Source: Bacillota bacterium (GTDB taxonomy: Bacteria; Bacillota; Clostridia; Clostridiales; Clostridiaceae). Taken from it: a stretch of 64,000 nt of DNA. A program made the position numbers and the translations under genes. The stretch spans positions 1 through 64,000 of the forward strand of contig JAGFXP010000005.1 in NCBI GenBank assembly GCA_017861315.1, written 5' to 3'. Position 1 is the stretch's first letter, and each line of letters starts with the position of its first letter. This document shows positions 1 to 8,338 of this stretch, piece by piece. The notes beneath the pieces are model-generated. The model saw only the letters and a program-made list of their open reading frames with translations. It did no database searches and was not told where the DNA came from.

Positions 1-123
1 GTTTGTGTATTTCTTTAGTAAAACTTACGTTTTACTCTCTCTGTTTAATTTTCAAAGACCATTTTGTCCGCCGCCTCGTTTGACGACTTGTATATCTTAC
101 CACCCAAGCAGCTTCCTTGTCAA
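1..123 (-). promoter_or_regulatory. rRNA operon promoter and leader (operon leaves the left edge)
   Basis: On the minus strand a TTGACA box (118-123) stands 18 bases from TAAGAT (94-99). Downstream is GGTCTTTGAAAATTAAACAG (about 41-60), the conserved leader element found ahead of 16S genes in clostridial and bacillar rRNA operons, then a small hairpin (AGTAAAAC/GTTTTACT, about 16-35). The inference is that a 16S gene begins just outside the window, to the left. The rRNA itself is not visible, so this is a leader call only. Confidence 0.75.
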
Positions 124-205
124 TACATTTTTTCAAATCTTTTTCAGATTTTACTTTGTTCTCCAAGCCGCCGTTTTCGTGACAACGAAGATTAGTATAT
201 CACAG

Positions 206-228
206 AAAAACGGCCCTGAGTCGGGCCG
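206..228 (-). terminator. Intrinsic terminator after murD
   Basis: On the minus strand the stem CGGCCC/GGGCCG (211-228) is followed by a run of five T (206-210). It separates murD from the rRNA promoter downstream. Confidence 0.8.
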
Positions 229-281
229 CTGCAGCTTATGATGAAATTATTCTATTCATTCTCCGTAATAATCCGTTTTTC

Positions 282-1685
282 TCACATATCCGCCGATTGA
301 TACACCGGGTTAAGTTTGTTTACTAATTCCTTGAATGCATTACCGCGTTTTTCAAAGTTAACAAACATATCGAAGCTCGCACATGCAGGCGAAAGAGTCA
401 CTATGTCCCCTTCACCGGCGGCTCCCCTAGCTTTTGCAACAGCTTCCTCAAGAGTGTCTGCCATGATCACAGGTACAGAATAGCCTCTCTTCTCAAACTC
501 CTTGTCAAACGCCGCTTTGATCTTCTCCTTTGTTGCTCCGACCAGCACCAGCGTCTTTATATAGTCAAGCCCCTGCTCCGCCAGCGGCTCAAAAGGCAGG
601 TTTTTGTCATATCCGCCAGCGATAAGGATGACGGGCTTCTCAAACGCCGCCAGCCCGGCAACGGTTCTCGAAGGGCTTGAAGCTATCGAATCATTGTAAT
701 ACTTTACTCCGTCCAGCTCCCTTACAAATTCACACCTGTGCTCGACCCCGCTGAAGGTTTCAGCAACCCTCTTCATGCTCTTTAGCCTGACGTCATCGGA
801 TAATGCACAGAATGCAGCCAGAAAGTTTTCAACATTGTGCATACCTTTCAGGATTATGTCCTTCTTTTCGCATACCTTCTCGCCTTTCAGGTACAGCGAT
901 CCTTCTTCATACCAGGCTCCGCTTGCAGGCTTCTCCTTTGTGCTGAACAGCATGACTCTGCCGACAGCCTTGCCGGCCATGCTGTTGGTGATGTCGTTGT
1001 CCCTGTTCAGGACCAGGAGATCTCCCGGGCTTTGGTATCTGTATATGTTTTCCTTTGACCATACATATTCATCCATGCTCTTGTGCATGTCAAGGTGGTT
1101 AGGGCTCAGGTTTGTAATAACCGCCACCTCAGGCGAAACATTCATGGTCATCAGCTGGAAGCTTGACAGTTCAAGCACAACCTTGTCACTGCTTTTCATA
1201 TCTTCAATCCTCGTGAAAAGCGGAGTCCCTATATTGCCGCCTACCCAGGTATTATAACCTTCCTCTTTCAGCATGCTGTACATAAGCGATGTTGTTGTTG
1301 TTTTGCCGTCGCTTCCTGTTACAGCGAATATCTTTGCAGGGCAATACCTGACAAACTCCTCCATCTCCGATGTAATGTATGAACCTTCAGCAGCCGCTTT
1401 TTTAAGAGCGTCGCAGTCTATCCTCATGCCCGGAGTCTTGAAAACTACATCATAGCCTGTCAGCTTTTCCAGGTAATCGTCACCAAGCATCAGTGTGACG
1501 CCCTTGCCCTTAAGCTCGGCAGCCACTTCAGGGAACTCATTTTCCTTCTTTTTATCAAAACCGCTCACAACCGCACCCATGCCGATAAGAAAATCGATAA
1601 GGGGCCTGTTGCTCACGCCCAAACCTACCACGGCAGTCTTTTTACCTCTGATATAATCCTTGAACTCTTTGAAATCTTTTTTCAT
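282..1685 (-). CDS. murD: UDP-N-acetylmuramoyl-L-alanine--D-glutamate ligase (MurD)
   Basis: Cytoplasmic ATP-dependent ligase that adds D-glutamate to UDP-MurNAc-L-Ala in peptidoglycan precursor synthesis. The N-terminal Rossmann domain starts with [10 protein letters not shown] (about residues 19-28), the Mur-ligase ATP loop GSDGKTTT lies near 124-131, and the central domain has the [10 protein letters not shown] motif. The 467 residues are normal for MurD. An in-frame TTG lies 18 bases upstream, but the ATG at 1685 has GGGGG about eight bases before it, so it is preferred. The gene reads on its own between the glyS terminator and its own terminator. murC (28601) and murA (54469), from the same pathway, are also in the window. 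D-Glu for this step would come from MurI (50662). Confidence 0.95.
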   Translation of the reverse strand: MKKDFKEFKDYIRGKKTAVVGLGVSNRPLIDFLIGMGAVVSGFDKKKENEFPEVAAELKGKGVTLMLGDDYLEKLTGYDVVFKTPGMRIDCDALKKAAAEGSYITSEMEEFVRYCPAKIFAVTGSDGKTTTTSLMYSMLKEEGYNTWVGGNIGTPLFTRIEDMKSSDKVVLELSSFQLMTMNVSPEVAVITNLSPNHLDMHKSMDEYVWSKENIYRYQSPGDLLVLNRDNDITNSMAGKAVGRVMLFSTKEKPASGAWYEEGSLYLKGEKVCEKKDIILKGMHNVENFLAAFCALSDDVRLKSMKRVAETFSGVEHRCEFVRELDGVKYYNDSIASSPSRTVAGLAAFEKPVILIAGGYDKNLPFEPLAEQGLDYIKTLVLVGATKEKIKAAFDKEFEKRGYSVPVIMADTLEEAVAKARGAAGEGDIVTLSPACASFDMFVNFEKRGNAFKELVNKLNPVYQSADM

Positions 1686-1746
1686 AAAAATTGCCCCCAA
1701 CAAAATAATTTATAAATCCTGTCCAGCTTTAATATTAGTATAACCT

Positions 1747-1784
1747 AAAAATGAGTGCAAGTATTTTAAATACTTGCACTCATC
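1747..1784 (-). terminator. Intrinsic terminator after glyS
   Basis: A nearly perfect 15-16 bp stem (ATGAGTGCAAGTATT and its complement, 1751-1783) is followed by five T on the minus strand. It lies directly behind the glyS stop codon. Confidence 0.9.
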
Positions 1785-1791
1785 AATTTTA

Positions 1792-3183
1792 TTAGAATTT
1801 GATTTTTTCCTTCAGGAATGCGGGAATTTCTTCGATCTTTATCCTGAACTGCTCCATGGTATCTCTGTCTCTTACTGTCACTGTGTTGTCCTCCATTGTG
1901 TCGAAATCAACGGTTATGCAGTAAGGAGTTCCGATTTCGTCTTCCCTTCTGTACCTTTTTCCTATGCTGCCCGCTTCATCGTAGTCAACATTGAAGTCCT
2001 GTCTGAGAAGGTCGTATACTTCGTTAGCTTTTTCCGAAAGTTTTTTGCTGAGCGGAAGTATGGCTGCTTTGAAAGGCGCCAGTGCAGGATGGAATCTTAA
2101 AACTGTTCTTACATCGCCGTCTTCAAGCTCCTCTTCATCGTACGCGTCAACCAGGAATGCCAGTGCAGCCCTGTCTGCGCCGAGTGATGGCTCTATGCAA
2201 TAAGGGATATATCTCTCGTTCGTATCCGGATCCAGGTAGGTCATGTCCTTGCCCGAGTGTTCCTGGTGCTGCTTCACGTCGAAGTCTGTCCTGTCTGCGA
2301 TTCCCCAAAGTTCGCCCCAGCCGAACGGGAATTTATATTCAATATCTGAAGTTGCGCTGCTGTAATGTGAAAGCTCGTCCTGTTCATGGTCCCTGAATCT
2401 TATGCTGTCTTCGTCGACTCCCAGGTTGATAAGGAAGTTCCAGCAGTAGTCCTTCCAGTAGCTGTGCCATTCAAGGTCGGTGCCAGGCTTGCAGAAGAAT
2501 TCAAGTTCCATCTGTTCGAACTCTCTTGTTCTGAATGTGAAGTTACCAGGTGTTATCTCGTTTCTGAAAGCTTTACCGATCTGTCCAATACCGAAAGGAA
2601 GCTTCTTTCTTGAAGTTCTCTGCACATTCTTGAAGTTTACAAATATACCCTGTGCTGTCTCCGGTCTCAGGAAAAGCTCTGCTGTGCTGTCTTCAGTAAC
2701 ACCCTGGTAAGTCTTGAACATAAGGTTGAACTGTCTTATATCTGTAAAATTCTTCTTTCCGCAGGTAGGGCATACAATATCGTTGTCGTCGATGTACTGC
2801 TTGAGTTTTTCATTTCCCCAGCCGTCCGCACTTGCCTTTTCAACGCCGGAAGCTGTGAGGTGCTCTTCTACCAGTTTGTCTGCCCTTATTCTTCCTTTGC
2901 ACTCCTTGCAGTCCATAAGCGGGTCTGAGAAGCTGCCTACGTGGCCGGATGCAACCCATACGTTCCTGTTCATCAGGATTGCGCAGTCGATACCTACATT
3001 GAGCTTGCTTTCGTGGATGAATTTCTTCCACCAGGCCTGCTTAACGTTGTTCTTGAATTCCACTCCTAACGGGCCGTAGTCCCACGAGTTTGCCAGGCCT
3101 CCGTAAATTTCAGATCCCGGATATACAAAACCTCTGTTTTTCGCTAAAGCAACAACCTTGTCCATTGTTTTTTCAAATGCCAT
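1792..3183 (-). CDS. glyS: Glycine--tRNA ligase, single-chain alpha2 type
   Basis: Class II synthetase that charges tRNA-Gly. It has 463 residues, the length of the eukaryote-like dimeric GlyRS rather than the bacterial alpha2beta2 form. Visible signatures are the N-terminal [17 protein letters not shown] block, a zinc-type pair (CKECKG and later CPTCGKKN), class II motif 2 ([15 protein letters not shown] and [19 protein letters not shown]), and a C-terminal anticodon-binding domain. The ATG at 3183 has a good GGAGGT site nine bases upstream. Two tandem T-box leaders precede it, so expression should respond to uncharged tRNA-Gly. It is followed by a strong terminator and then murD. Confidence 0.96.
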   Translation of the reverse strand: MAFEKTMDKVVALAKNRGFVYPGSEIYGGLANSWDYGPLGVEFKNNVKQAWWKKFIHESKLNVGIDCAILMNRNVWVASGHVGSFSDPLMDCKECKGRIRADKLVEEHLTASGVEKASADGWGNEKLKQYIDDNDIVCPTCGKKNFTDIRQFNLMFKTYQGVTEDSTAELFLRPETAQGIFVNFKNVQRTSRKKLPFGIGQIGKAFRNEITPGNFTFRTREFEQMELEFFCKPGTDLEWHSYWKDYCWNFLINLGVDEDSIRFRDHEQDELSHYSSATSDIEYKFPFGWGELWGIADRTDFDVKQHQEHSGKDMTYLDPDTNERYIPYCIEPSLGADRAALAFLVDAYDEEELEDGDVRTVLRFHPALAPFKAAILPLSKKLSEKANEVYDLLRQDFNVDYDEAGSIGKRYRREDEIGTPYCITVDFDTMEDNTVTVRDRDTMEQFRIKIEEIPAFLKEKIKF

Positions 3184-3204
3184 TTTTCATACCTCCATTT
3201 ATAT

Positions 3205-3400
3205 TTTTTTGTAAATAAAAAAGCCTAACCAATGAAAGGGACGAAATATTAATTCCGCGGTTCCACCCTTCTTGGCATAAGCCCAGCTCTTGACCTATCG
3301 CTCCAAAGCTCCCTTCGCATTTGACTTCCTGCCGTTCACACCAACCACGGCTTCTCTGAAAAAAGATTCAACGCTACTCCTCTTTGTCATCGCAATTATT
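3205..3400 (-). promoter_or_regulatory. Second (promoter-distal) T-box riboswitch of glyS
   Basis: The minus strand carries the T-box core AAGGGTGGAACCGCGG (near 3255-3270), preceded by AAGAGGAGTAGCG and GAAGGGAGCTTTGGAGCGAT. It is followed by the complementary GTCCCTTT segment and a run of six T (about 3217-3222). The arrangement matches a transcription-termination T-box. The copy ends about 25 bases before the glyS ribosome-binding site. Its GAAGGGAGC segment, where a specifier triplet usually lies, could present a glycine codon (GGG or GGA); I could not fold it to decide. Confidence 0.88.
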
Positions 3401-3403
3401 CTC

Positions 3404-3598
3404 TTGTAAAATAAAAAAACCTCTACCATGAAAGGGACGAAAATAATTCCGCGGTTCCACCCTTCTTGGCACAAGCCCATCTCTTTACTCATCGCTCCAA
3501 AGCTCCCTTCACAATATAAGCCTGACTGCTCGCACCACACGCAGCCTCTCTTGAAAGCGCTTATTGCTACTCCTCTTTATCACAGCGATTTATTCGAT
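3404..3598 (-). promoter_or_regulatory. First (promoter-proximal) T-box riboswitch of glyS
   Basis: This is a complete second copy with the same landmarks in the same order: AGAGGAGTAGC at the start of stem I, GAAGGGAGCTTTGGAGCGAT, the T-box AAGGGTGGAACCGCGG (about 3449-3465), and a terminator segment ending in seven T (3413-3419). The stem I arms between the shared blocks differ from the other copy. The two units are therefore related but diverged, not a recent duplication. Confidence 0.88.
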
Positions 3599-3605
3599 TA
3601 AATAT

Positions 3606-3633
3606 ATGATACCATGTTTTCAGACAAAGTCAA
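3606..3633 (-). promoter_or_regulatory. Promoter of the glyS T-box leader
   Basis: TTGACT (3628-3633), a 16-base spacer and TATCAT (3606-3611) on the minus strand. The predicted start lies just before the first T-box. Confidence 0.7.
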
Positions 3634-3654
3634 TACCATTTCAAAAAAAGAAAA

Positions 3655-3729
3655 TGGCTCCGCGAAAAGGATTCGAACCTTCAACCTATCGGTTAACAGC
3701 CGAGTGCTCCACCGTTGAGCTATCGCGGA
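3655..3729 (-). tRNA. tRNA-Asn (GTT)
   Basis: A full cloverleaf of 75 bases with encoded CCA. The acceptor arms are TCCGCGA and TCGCGGA with discriminator G, the anticodon loop reads CTGTTAA (GTT anticodon), and the T-loop is TTCGAAT. It lies between lysS and the glyS leader and has its own promoter upstream (3746-3773). Confidence 0.97.
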
Positions 3730-3745
3730 ACGACTTACAAAGAAT

Positions 3746-3773
3746 ATTATAGCAGAATTTACAGAAAACACAA
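3746..3773 (-). promoter_or_regulatory. Promoter of tRNA-Asn
   Basis: TTGTGT (3768-3773), a 16-base spacer and a perfect TATAAT (3746-3751) on the minus strand, 16 bases before the tRNA. Confidence 0.6.
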
Positions 3774-3779
3774 CCCTTT

Positions 3780-3820
3780 TTAAAAAAATAACCTTCCGGC
3801 GCATTGCTGCTGCCGGAAGG
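3780..3820 (-). terminator. Intrinsic terminator after lysS
   Basis: The minus-strand stem CCTTCCGGC/GCCGGAAGG (about 3793-3820) is followed by TTATTTTTTT. It lies directly behind the lysS stop codon. Confidence 0.88.
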
Positions 3821-3828
3821 TGTTGATC

Positions 3829-5343
3829 TTACTGCTGAGGCGCTGGCTTCATTGTAGGGAAAAGAATGACGTCCCTTATTGAATAGGAGTTGGTCATGAA
3901 CATTACCATTCTGTCTATTCCAATACCAAGGCCACCGGTAGGCGGCATGCCGATCTCGAGAGCGTTGATGAAGTCATCATCCATCATGTACGCTTCCTCG
4001 TCTCCGAGCTCTTTCTCCCTAAGCTGCTGAAGGAACCTGTCCTTCTGAACAATAGGGTCGTTGAGTTCTGAGTATGCATTGCATACCTCTCTGCCGTATA
4101 TGAATCCTTCGAATCTCTCAGTGAACATCTCGTTTCCTCTCTTTTTCTTTGTGAGAGGTGATATCTCAACTGGATAATCGATAATGAATGTAGGCTGTAT
4201 CATTTTCTTTTCAGCATACTCTTCGAAAAGGGCATTCAGTATATCTCCCTTTGTGCAGTCTTTTATATCCTTAGCAAGCTCGAGGTGCTTTTCTTTTGCT
4301 ATAGCCTGCGCATCCTCATCCGTCTCAAGGTCGTTGTAATCTACGCCGGCATACTCTTTGACCGCATCTACCATTGTTATTCTTCTCCAAGGCGGAGTGA
4401 AGTCTATCTCAGTATCCTGGTATATTACCTTTGTTGTTCCGTGGAGCTTTTCGCATATGAAAGCCATCATGTTTTCTGTTATTTCCATCATGTCGTTGTA
4501 GTCGGCATAAGCTTCATAAAGCTCTATCATTGTGAATTCCGGATTGTGCCTTATTGATACGCCTTCATTTCTGAAGTTCTTTCCTATCTCGTAAACCTTC
4601 TCGAATCCTCCGACGATCAGTCTCTTAAGGTAGAGTTCTGTAGCTATTCGAAGGAACATGTCTATGTTCAATGCATTGTGGTGTGTAACGAACGGCTTTG
4701 CAGCAGCTCCGCCTGCGATTGATGAAAGTATAGGCGTTTCAACCTCAAGGTAGTCCCTGCTGTCAAGGAACTCGCGCATATGCCTTATGAACTGGGTTCT
4801 CTTGAGGAAAGTATCCTTAACATCCTCGTTCATTATCAGGTCGACATACCTCTGTCTGTATCTCAGGTCCATGTCTTTTAAACCGTGCCATTTTTCAGGA
4901 AGCGGCTTCAATGATTTCGTGTTAAGTTCGAAATCAAGTATATGTATGGAGATCTCTCCTGTTTTCGTCTTGAATACCATACCGGTAACGGAAAGCAAGT
5001 CCCCAATATCGAAGCTCTTGAATTCCTTCAATTTTTCTTCACCAATATCGTTTATCTTAATATAGAGCTGGATTTTGCCGTATCTGTCATGGATATCAGA
5101 GAAACCCGCTTTTCCGTGGACTCTTTTTGACATGAGCCTTCCGGCTACAGTAACTGTCTTGCCTTCCAGTTCATCGTAGTTTTCCTTAACTTCCTTTGAT
5201 GTGTGCGTTCTGTTTACCTTGTACACATCAAAAGGATCTCTACCTTCAGCCTGAAGTTTAGCCAGCTTCTGTCTTCTTTCCTTTATCAGCTCGTTAAAAT
5301 CTTCTTCATGCTCCAGATTAATATTCTTTTCTTCATTTGACAT
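3829..5343 (-). CDS. lysS: Lysine--tRNA ligase, class II
   Basis: Charges tRNA-Lys in the cytoplasm. The 504 residues show an N-terminal OB-fold anticodon-binding domain (about 60-160, with [18 protein letters not shown]) and the class II catalytic core. The core has motif 2 ([22 protein letters not shown]) and motif 3 ([13 protein letters not shown]) near the C-terminus. The ATG at 5343 has GGAGGT about seven bases upstream. It follows greA by 16 bases and shares its promoter (5924-5952), the same greA-lysS pairing found in many Firmicutes. Confidence 0.97.
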   Translation of the reverse strand: MSNEEKNINLEHEEDFNELIKERRQKLAKLQAEGRDPFDVYKVNRTHTSKEVKENYDELEGKTVTVAGRLMSKRVHGKAGFSDIHDRYGKIQLYIKINDIGEEKLKEFKSFDIGDLLSVTGMVFKTKTGEISIHILDFELNTKSLKPLPEKWHGLKDMDLRYRQRYVDLIMNEDVKDTFLKRTQFIRHMREFLDSRDYLEVETPILSSIAGGAAAKPFVTHHNALNIDMFLRIATELYLKRLIVGGFEKVYEIGKNFRNEGVSIRHNPEFTMIELYEAYADYNDMMEITENMMAFICEKLHGTTKVIYQDTEIDFTPPWRRITMVDAVKEYAGVDYNDLETDEDAQAIAKEKHLELAKDIKDCTKGDILNALFEEYAEKKMIQPTFIIDYPVEISPLTKKKRGNEMFTERFEGFIYGREVCNAYSELNDPIVQKDRFLQQLREKELGDEEAYMMDDDFINALEIGMPPTGGLGIGIDRMVMFMTNSYSIRDVILFPTMKPAPQQ

Positions 5344-5359
5344 TAATTATACCTCCACC

Positions 5360-5842
5360 TTAAGCTTTTCTTATCTCAAGTATCTCAACTTTGCTTGTTC
5401 CGTCAGGAACCACGACTTCAACTGAGTCGCCTGCTCTTTTGCCAATAAGGGCGCTTCCGACAGGGGATTCGTTTGATATCTTAAATTCCAGCGGATCAGC
5501 TTCTGCAGATCCAACTATTGAATACTCAACCACTTCATTATAACCATAATCCTTTATTTTTACAATGCTGCCGATACCTACTATATCTGAATCTATTTCT
5601 GATTCGTCAACGACAATTGTGTTCTTAAGCATGTTTTCCAGCTGAGCTATCCTTCCTTCTACAAAAGCCTGTTCATTTTTCGCTTCATCGTACTCGGAAT
5701 TTTCGCTCAAGTCTCCGAAGGACAACGCAACTTTAATCTTCTCTGTTATTTCTTTTCTCTTCTCAGTTTTCAAAAGTTCCAATTCAGCTTCAAGTTTTTT
5801 TACGCCTTCGCTAGTCATCATGTGCTTCTTAATTTCGCTCAT
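5360..5842 (-). CDS. greA: Transcription elongation factor GreA
   Basis: Binds the secondary channel of RNA polymerase and stimulates transcript cleavage in backtracked complexes. The 160 residues show the N-terminal coiled coil (about 10-78, with the acidic-tip region [15 protein letters not shown]) and the C-terminal FKBP-like domain ending in VEILEI. The length is typical. AGGAGA precedes the ATG. It is the first gene of the greA-lysS unit, with a consensus promoter about 80 bases upstream. Confidence 0.96.
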   Translation of the reverse strand: MSEIKKHMMTSEGVKKLEAELELLKTEKRKEITEKIKVALSFGDLSENSEYDEAKNEQAFVEGRIAQLENMLKNTIVVDESEIDSDIVGIGSIVKIKDYGYNEVVEYSIVGSAEADPLEFKISNESPVGSALIGKRAGDSVEVVVPDGTSKVEILEIRKA

Positions 5843-5923
5843 CAGTTAACTCTCCTTTATTGTTACATATAATCGTATTATATTGACCTAATTTTGTCAT
5901 ATTGCCACGCACGCATTTAAGTA

Positions 5924-5952
5924 ATTATAAATCAGCACCCACCGCATGTCAA
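5924..5952 (-). promoter_or_regulatory. Consensus sigma-A promoter of greA-lysS
   Basis: TTGACA (5947-5952), exactly 17 bases, then TATAAT (5924-5929) on the minus strand. Both hexamers match consensus perfectly, so strong constitutive expression is expected. Confidence 0.88.
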
Positions 5953-5965
5953 TATTTGCATACTG

Positions 5966-6937
5966 CTAGCCGCAGTGCAGTTTATCCCTGTATTCCAGGA
6001 GCATCTCAATTACTTTCTCGCTCCTGTCCTCATAGTTTACGGCATTTTTCATGTCCGTGCAGTTCCTGAGCCCCTTCACATACCATGCTATGTGCTTTCT
6101 CATTTCCCTTACGGCCCTGTTTTCTCCGAGACATTGGATCGCCCTTTTGTAATGCTCCAGAATCACGTCGATCCGCTCCTCGGGCGTAGGGAACCTGACC
6201 TCTTCGCCGTTGTTCAACTGCAGTATCTGCGTGAAGATCCACGGATTCCCCATGGCTCCCCTTCCTATCATCACTGCGTCGCAGCCTGTATGTTCCCTTA
6301 TTCGGCCGGCATCCTCCGCAGTGAATATGTCTCCGTTGCCTATAACCGGTATTGAGACAGCCTGCTTTACGCTTCTTATGATGTTCCAATCTGCCTTCCC
6401 CGAATACATCTGGCTTCTGGTTCTTCCGTGCACTGTAACCGCATCAGCGCCGGAAGCCTCCATCACCTTTGCGAATTCGACAGCGTTGATATGGCTCTCG
6501 TCGAATCCCTTTCTGAATTTCACGGTAACAGGCTTTATTGAGGCTTTCTTGACTTCGCTTACTATCCTGCCCGCAAGCTCCGGGTTCTTCATGAGAGCCG
6601 ACCCTTCTCCGTTTTTGGTTATTTTAGGAGCAGGACACCCCATGTTGATGTCGATTATGCAGATATCATCCTTGTCATTGAAATACTCTGCAGCTTCGGC
6701 CATTATTGCAGGATCGCTTCCGAATATCTGGACAGCAACAGGTTTTTCATTCTCCGAAAGTTGAAGCAGGTTCTCAGTGTTTTCATTTTTATAGTACAGA
6801 CCCTTCGCGCTCACCATCTCTGTGCAAACAAGACCGCAGCCCATATCCTTACAGATGCTCCTGAAAGCAGTGTCTGTAACTCCGGCCAGAGGTGCGAGAA
6901 ACGCAAGGTTTGTAAACTCCAGGTTAGCTATCTTCAT
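5966..6937 (-). CDS. dusB: tRNA-dihydrouridine synthase (DusB family)
   Basis: FMN-dependent enzyme that reduces uridines in tRNA D-loops. The 323 residues form a TIM barrel opening with [13 protein letters not shown]. They contain [20 protein letters not shown] with the catalytic cysteine, [14 protein letters not shown], and IGNGDIF plus [13 protein letters not shown] for flavin phosphate binding. Its ATG overlaps the coaX stop as ATGA, indicating translational coupling. The dus-lysS neighbourhood is conserved in Bacillota. Confidence 0.95.
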   Translation of the reverse strand: MKIANLEFTNLAFLAPLAGVTDTAFRSICKDMGCGLVCTEMVSAKGLYYKNENTENLLQLSENEKPVAVQIFGSDPAIMAEAAEYFNDKDDICIIDINMGCPAPKITKNGEGSALMKNPELAGRIVSEVKKASIKPVTVKFRKGFDESHINAVEFAKVMEASGADAVTVHGRTRSQMYSGKADWNIIRSVKQAVSIPVIGNGDIFTAEDAGRIREHTGCDAVMIGRGAMGNPWIFTQILQLNNGEEVRFPTPEERIDVILEHYKRAIQCLGENRAVREMRKHIAWYVKGLRNCTDMKNAVNYEDRSEKVIEMLLEYRDKLHCG

Positions 6938-7725
6938 ATCGCCTTTTGTTCCTTATTCTTTTCGTATATTATTTTCAATCCTCTGAGCGTGAGGGATGGC
7001 TCCAATGCATCTATCTGCTTCGAATCGTCCTTGATGAGTTTTGCCATTCCGCCTGTAGCCACAACGACAGGCTCATCCTCGCCCATTTTCCTAAGCTCTT
7101 CTTTGAACTTCCTGACTATATAGTCCACCTGCCCTATATATCCGTACACGACCCCTGCCTGCATGCTGGAAACTGTATTCCTGCATATTATTGAAGGGGT
7201 TTTTACCAGCTCTATCCTCGGAAGCTTTGCGGCTCTGTAGAACAGAGCTTCAGCGGATATCTTGATGCCTGGGCAAATCGCCCCGCCAAGGTAGTCCCCT
7301 TTTGCATTGACTGCACAGAAAGTGGTTGCCGTACCGAAGTCTATTATGATCATGGTAGTTCTGTATTTTTCCAGGGCCGCAACAGCATTTACTATCCTGT
7401 CCGCTCCAACCTCCCTGGGATTGTCGTATTTTATATTTATCCCGGTTTTCACGCCGGGCCCTACTAAAACGGGTTTAGTGTTGAAATATTTTTTGATCGT
7501 ATTCTCCACGGAGTGCATTATGCTTGGCACAACCGAAGATATTATGACTCCTTTTACCTCCGACGTTTCCAGTCCGTTTCTGTCGAAAAGCTCTGTGATC
7601 AGGGCGCCATATTCGTCTGAAGTCCTCTTGAGATCAGTTGACAGCCTCCAGTCCGCGATAAGCTCGTCGTCCCGGTAAACACCTAAAACTATGTTGGTGT
7701 TGCCTGCATCCATTACTAAAATCAT
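6934..7725 (-). CDS. coaX: Type III pantothenate kinase
   Basis: Phosphorylates pantothenate, the first step of coenzyme A synthesis; the type III enzyme is not inhibited by CoA. The ASKHA fold shows [13 protein letters not shown] at the N-terminus, [11 protein letters not shown] in the middle, and [12 protein letters not shown]. An upstream in-frame ATG at 7752 exists, but the ATG at 7725 has AGGTGGTG about eight bases before it and begins right at the conserved first strand, giving 263 residues. It overlaps dusB by four bases. A promoter (7828-7855) and a small hairpin (7776-7791) precede it. Confidence 0.95.
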   Translation of the reverse strand: MILVMDAGNTNIVLGVYRDDELIADWRLSTDLKRTSDEYGALITELFDRNGLETSEVKGVIISSVVPSIMHSVENTIKKYFNTKPVLVGPGVKTGINIKYDNPREVGADRIVNAVAALEKYRTTMIIIDFGTATTFCAVNAKGDYLGGAICPGIKISAEALFYRAAKLPRIELVKTPSIICRNTVSSMQAGVVYGYIGQVDYIVRKFKEELRKMGEDEPVVVATGGMAKLIKDDSKQIDALEPSLTLRGLKIIYEKNKEQKAI

Positions 7726-7764
7726 TGTGAAATCACCACCTTTTAATTGCATACAGCTTAATAA

Positions 7765-7791
7765 ATAATTAAAGAGCAGCTTTAGAGCTGC
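7765..7791 (-). terminator. Hairpin with T-rich tail ahead of coaX (terminator or attenuator)
   Basis: The minus strand has GCAGCT/AGCTGC (7776-7791) followed by CTCTTTAATTATTTATT. The T tract is interrupted. It lies between the coaX promoter and the coaX start, so it may be a leader attenuator rather than only the end of the upstream thioesterase transcript. Confidence 0.45.
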
Positions 7792-7827
7792 CCCGGATTC
7801 TGCTATATACTTGAAAATGACAATATA

Positions 7828-7855
7828 ATTGTACCAGTATCAGTTTTTTTGTCAA
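7828..7855 (-). promoter_or_regulatory. Promoter of coaX-dusB
   Basis: TTGACA (7850-7855), 16 bases, TACAAT (7828-7833) on the minus strand, about 100 bases before the coaX start. Confidence 0.75.
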
Positions 7856-7866
7856 GATATTTGAAT

Positions 7867-8250
7867 TTATTTTAATTTGGCCATGAACGCTACCATGTTG
7901 ATGATGAACCTGGTGTGGGTTCCTTCGCCGATCTTGCCTTTTTCATCCCAGGCATCCACCTTGAAAATAAGCTTCTTGCCGTCTATCTTTTCAAGCACGG
8001 CTTCGCACCTGACTTTCATGCCGACAGGAGTAGCTTTCAAATGCTTTATGGAAACCTCTATGCCGACGGTTGAAAAACCGTCCGGGAGACTTCCTTCAAC
8101 GACATTCTTTGACGTGTTTTCCATCAAAGCAACCATATGAGGGGTAGAGAGGACATCCAGAAGCCCGGAACCGTATTTGCTTGCTGTATCGTTTTCCGTG
8201 ACAACCGTCTCCGTTGTTGAATTCATTCCTTCTTTAATGTTAAATTCCAT
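7867..8250 (-). CDS. Thioesterase, fluoroacetyl-CoA thioesterase (FlK)-like hotdog protein
   Basis: A 127-residue single-domain hotdog protein. The order matches the FlK-like family: VTENDTASKYGSG near 16-28, the helix segment LSTPHMVALMENTSK with the Thr/Glu pair of the active site, a long central strand (GIEVSIKHLKATPVGMKV), and EGTHTRFIIN with the conserved histidine near residue 115. Such proteins hydrolyse small acyl-CoA thioesters. The native substrate in organisms that make no fluoroacetate is unknown. It sits alone between ftsH and coaX, and a TATAAT stands upstream without a good -35 box. Confidence 0.85.
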   Translation of the reverse strand: MEFNIKEGMNSTTETVVTENDTASKYGSGLLDVLSTPHMVALMENTSKNVVEGSLPDGFSTVGIEVSIKHLKATPVGMKVRCEAVLEKIDGKKLIFKVDAWDEKGKIGEGTHTRFIINMVAFMAKLK

Positions 8251-8304
8251 ATTCTTCTCACTCCTTGAATAATGTAGTCAGACTAATGACATTATAGCAC
8301 AAAT

Positions 8305-8335
8305 GAATAAGGAGAAGCATTTAAACTTCTCCTTA
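8305..8335 (-). terminator. Probable terminator after ftsH
   Basis: Minus-strand stem AAGGAGAAG/CTTCTCCTT (about 8310-8334) directly behind the ftsH stop. The tail is only moderately T-rich (ATTCATTTG), so efficiency is uncertain. Confidence 0.5.
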
Positions 8336-8338
8336 CAT

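Noticed and set aside
5-241. 78-codon plus-strand frame at the left edge
   Set aside because: It lies over the antisense rRNA promoter, leader and murD terminator, has no ribosome-binding site, and its residues look like translated structural DNA.
3295-3540. 81-codon minus-strand frame and repeated sequence suggestive of a short repeat array
   Set aside because: Fully explained by the two T-box leaders; the similarity is between T-box conserved elements, not CRISPR repeats.
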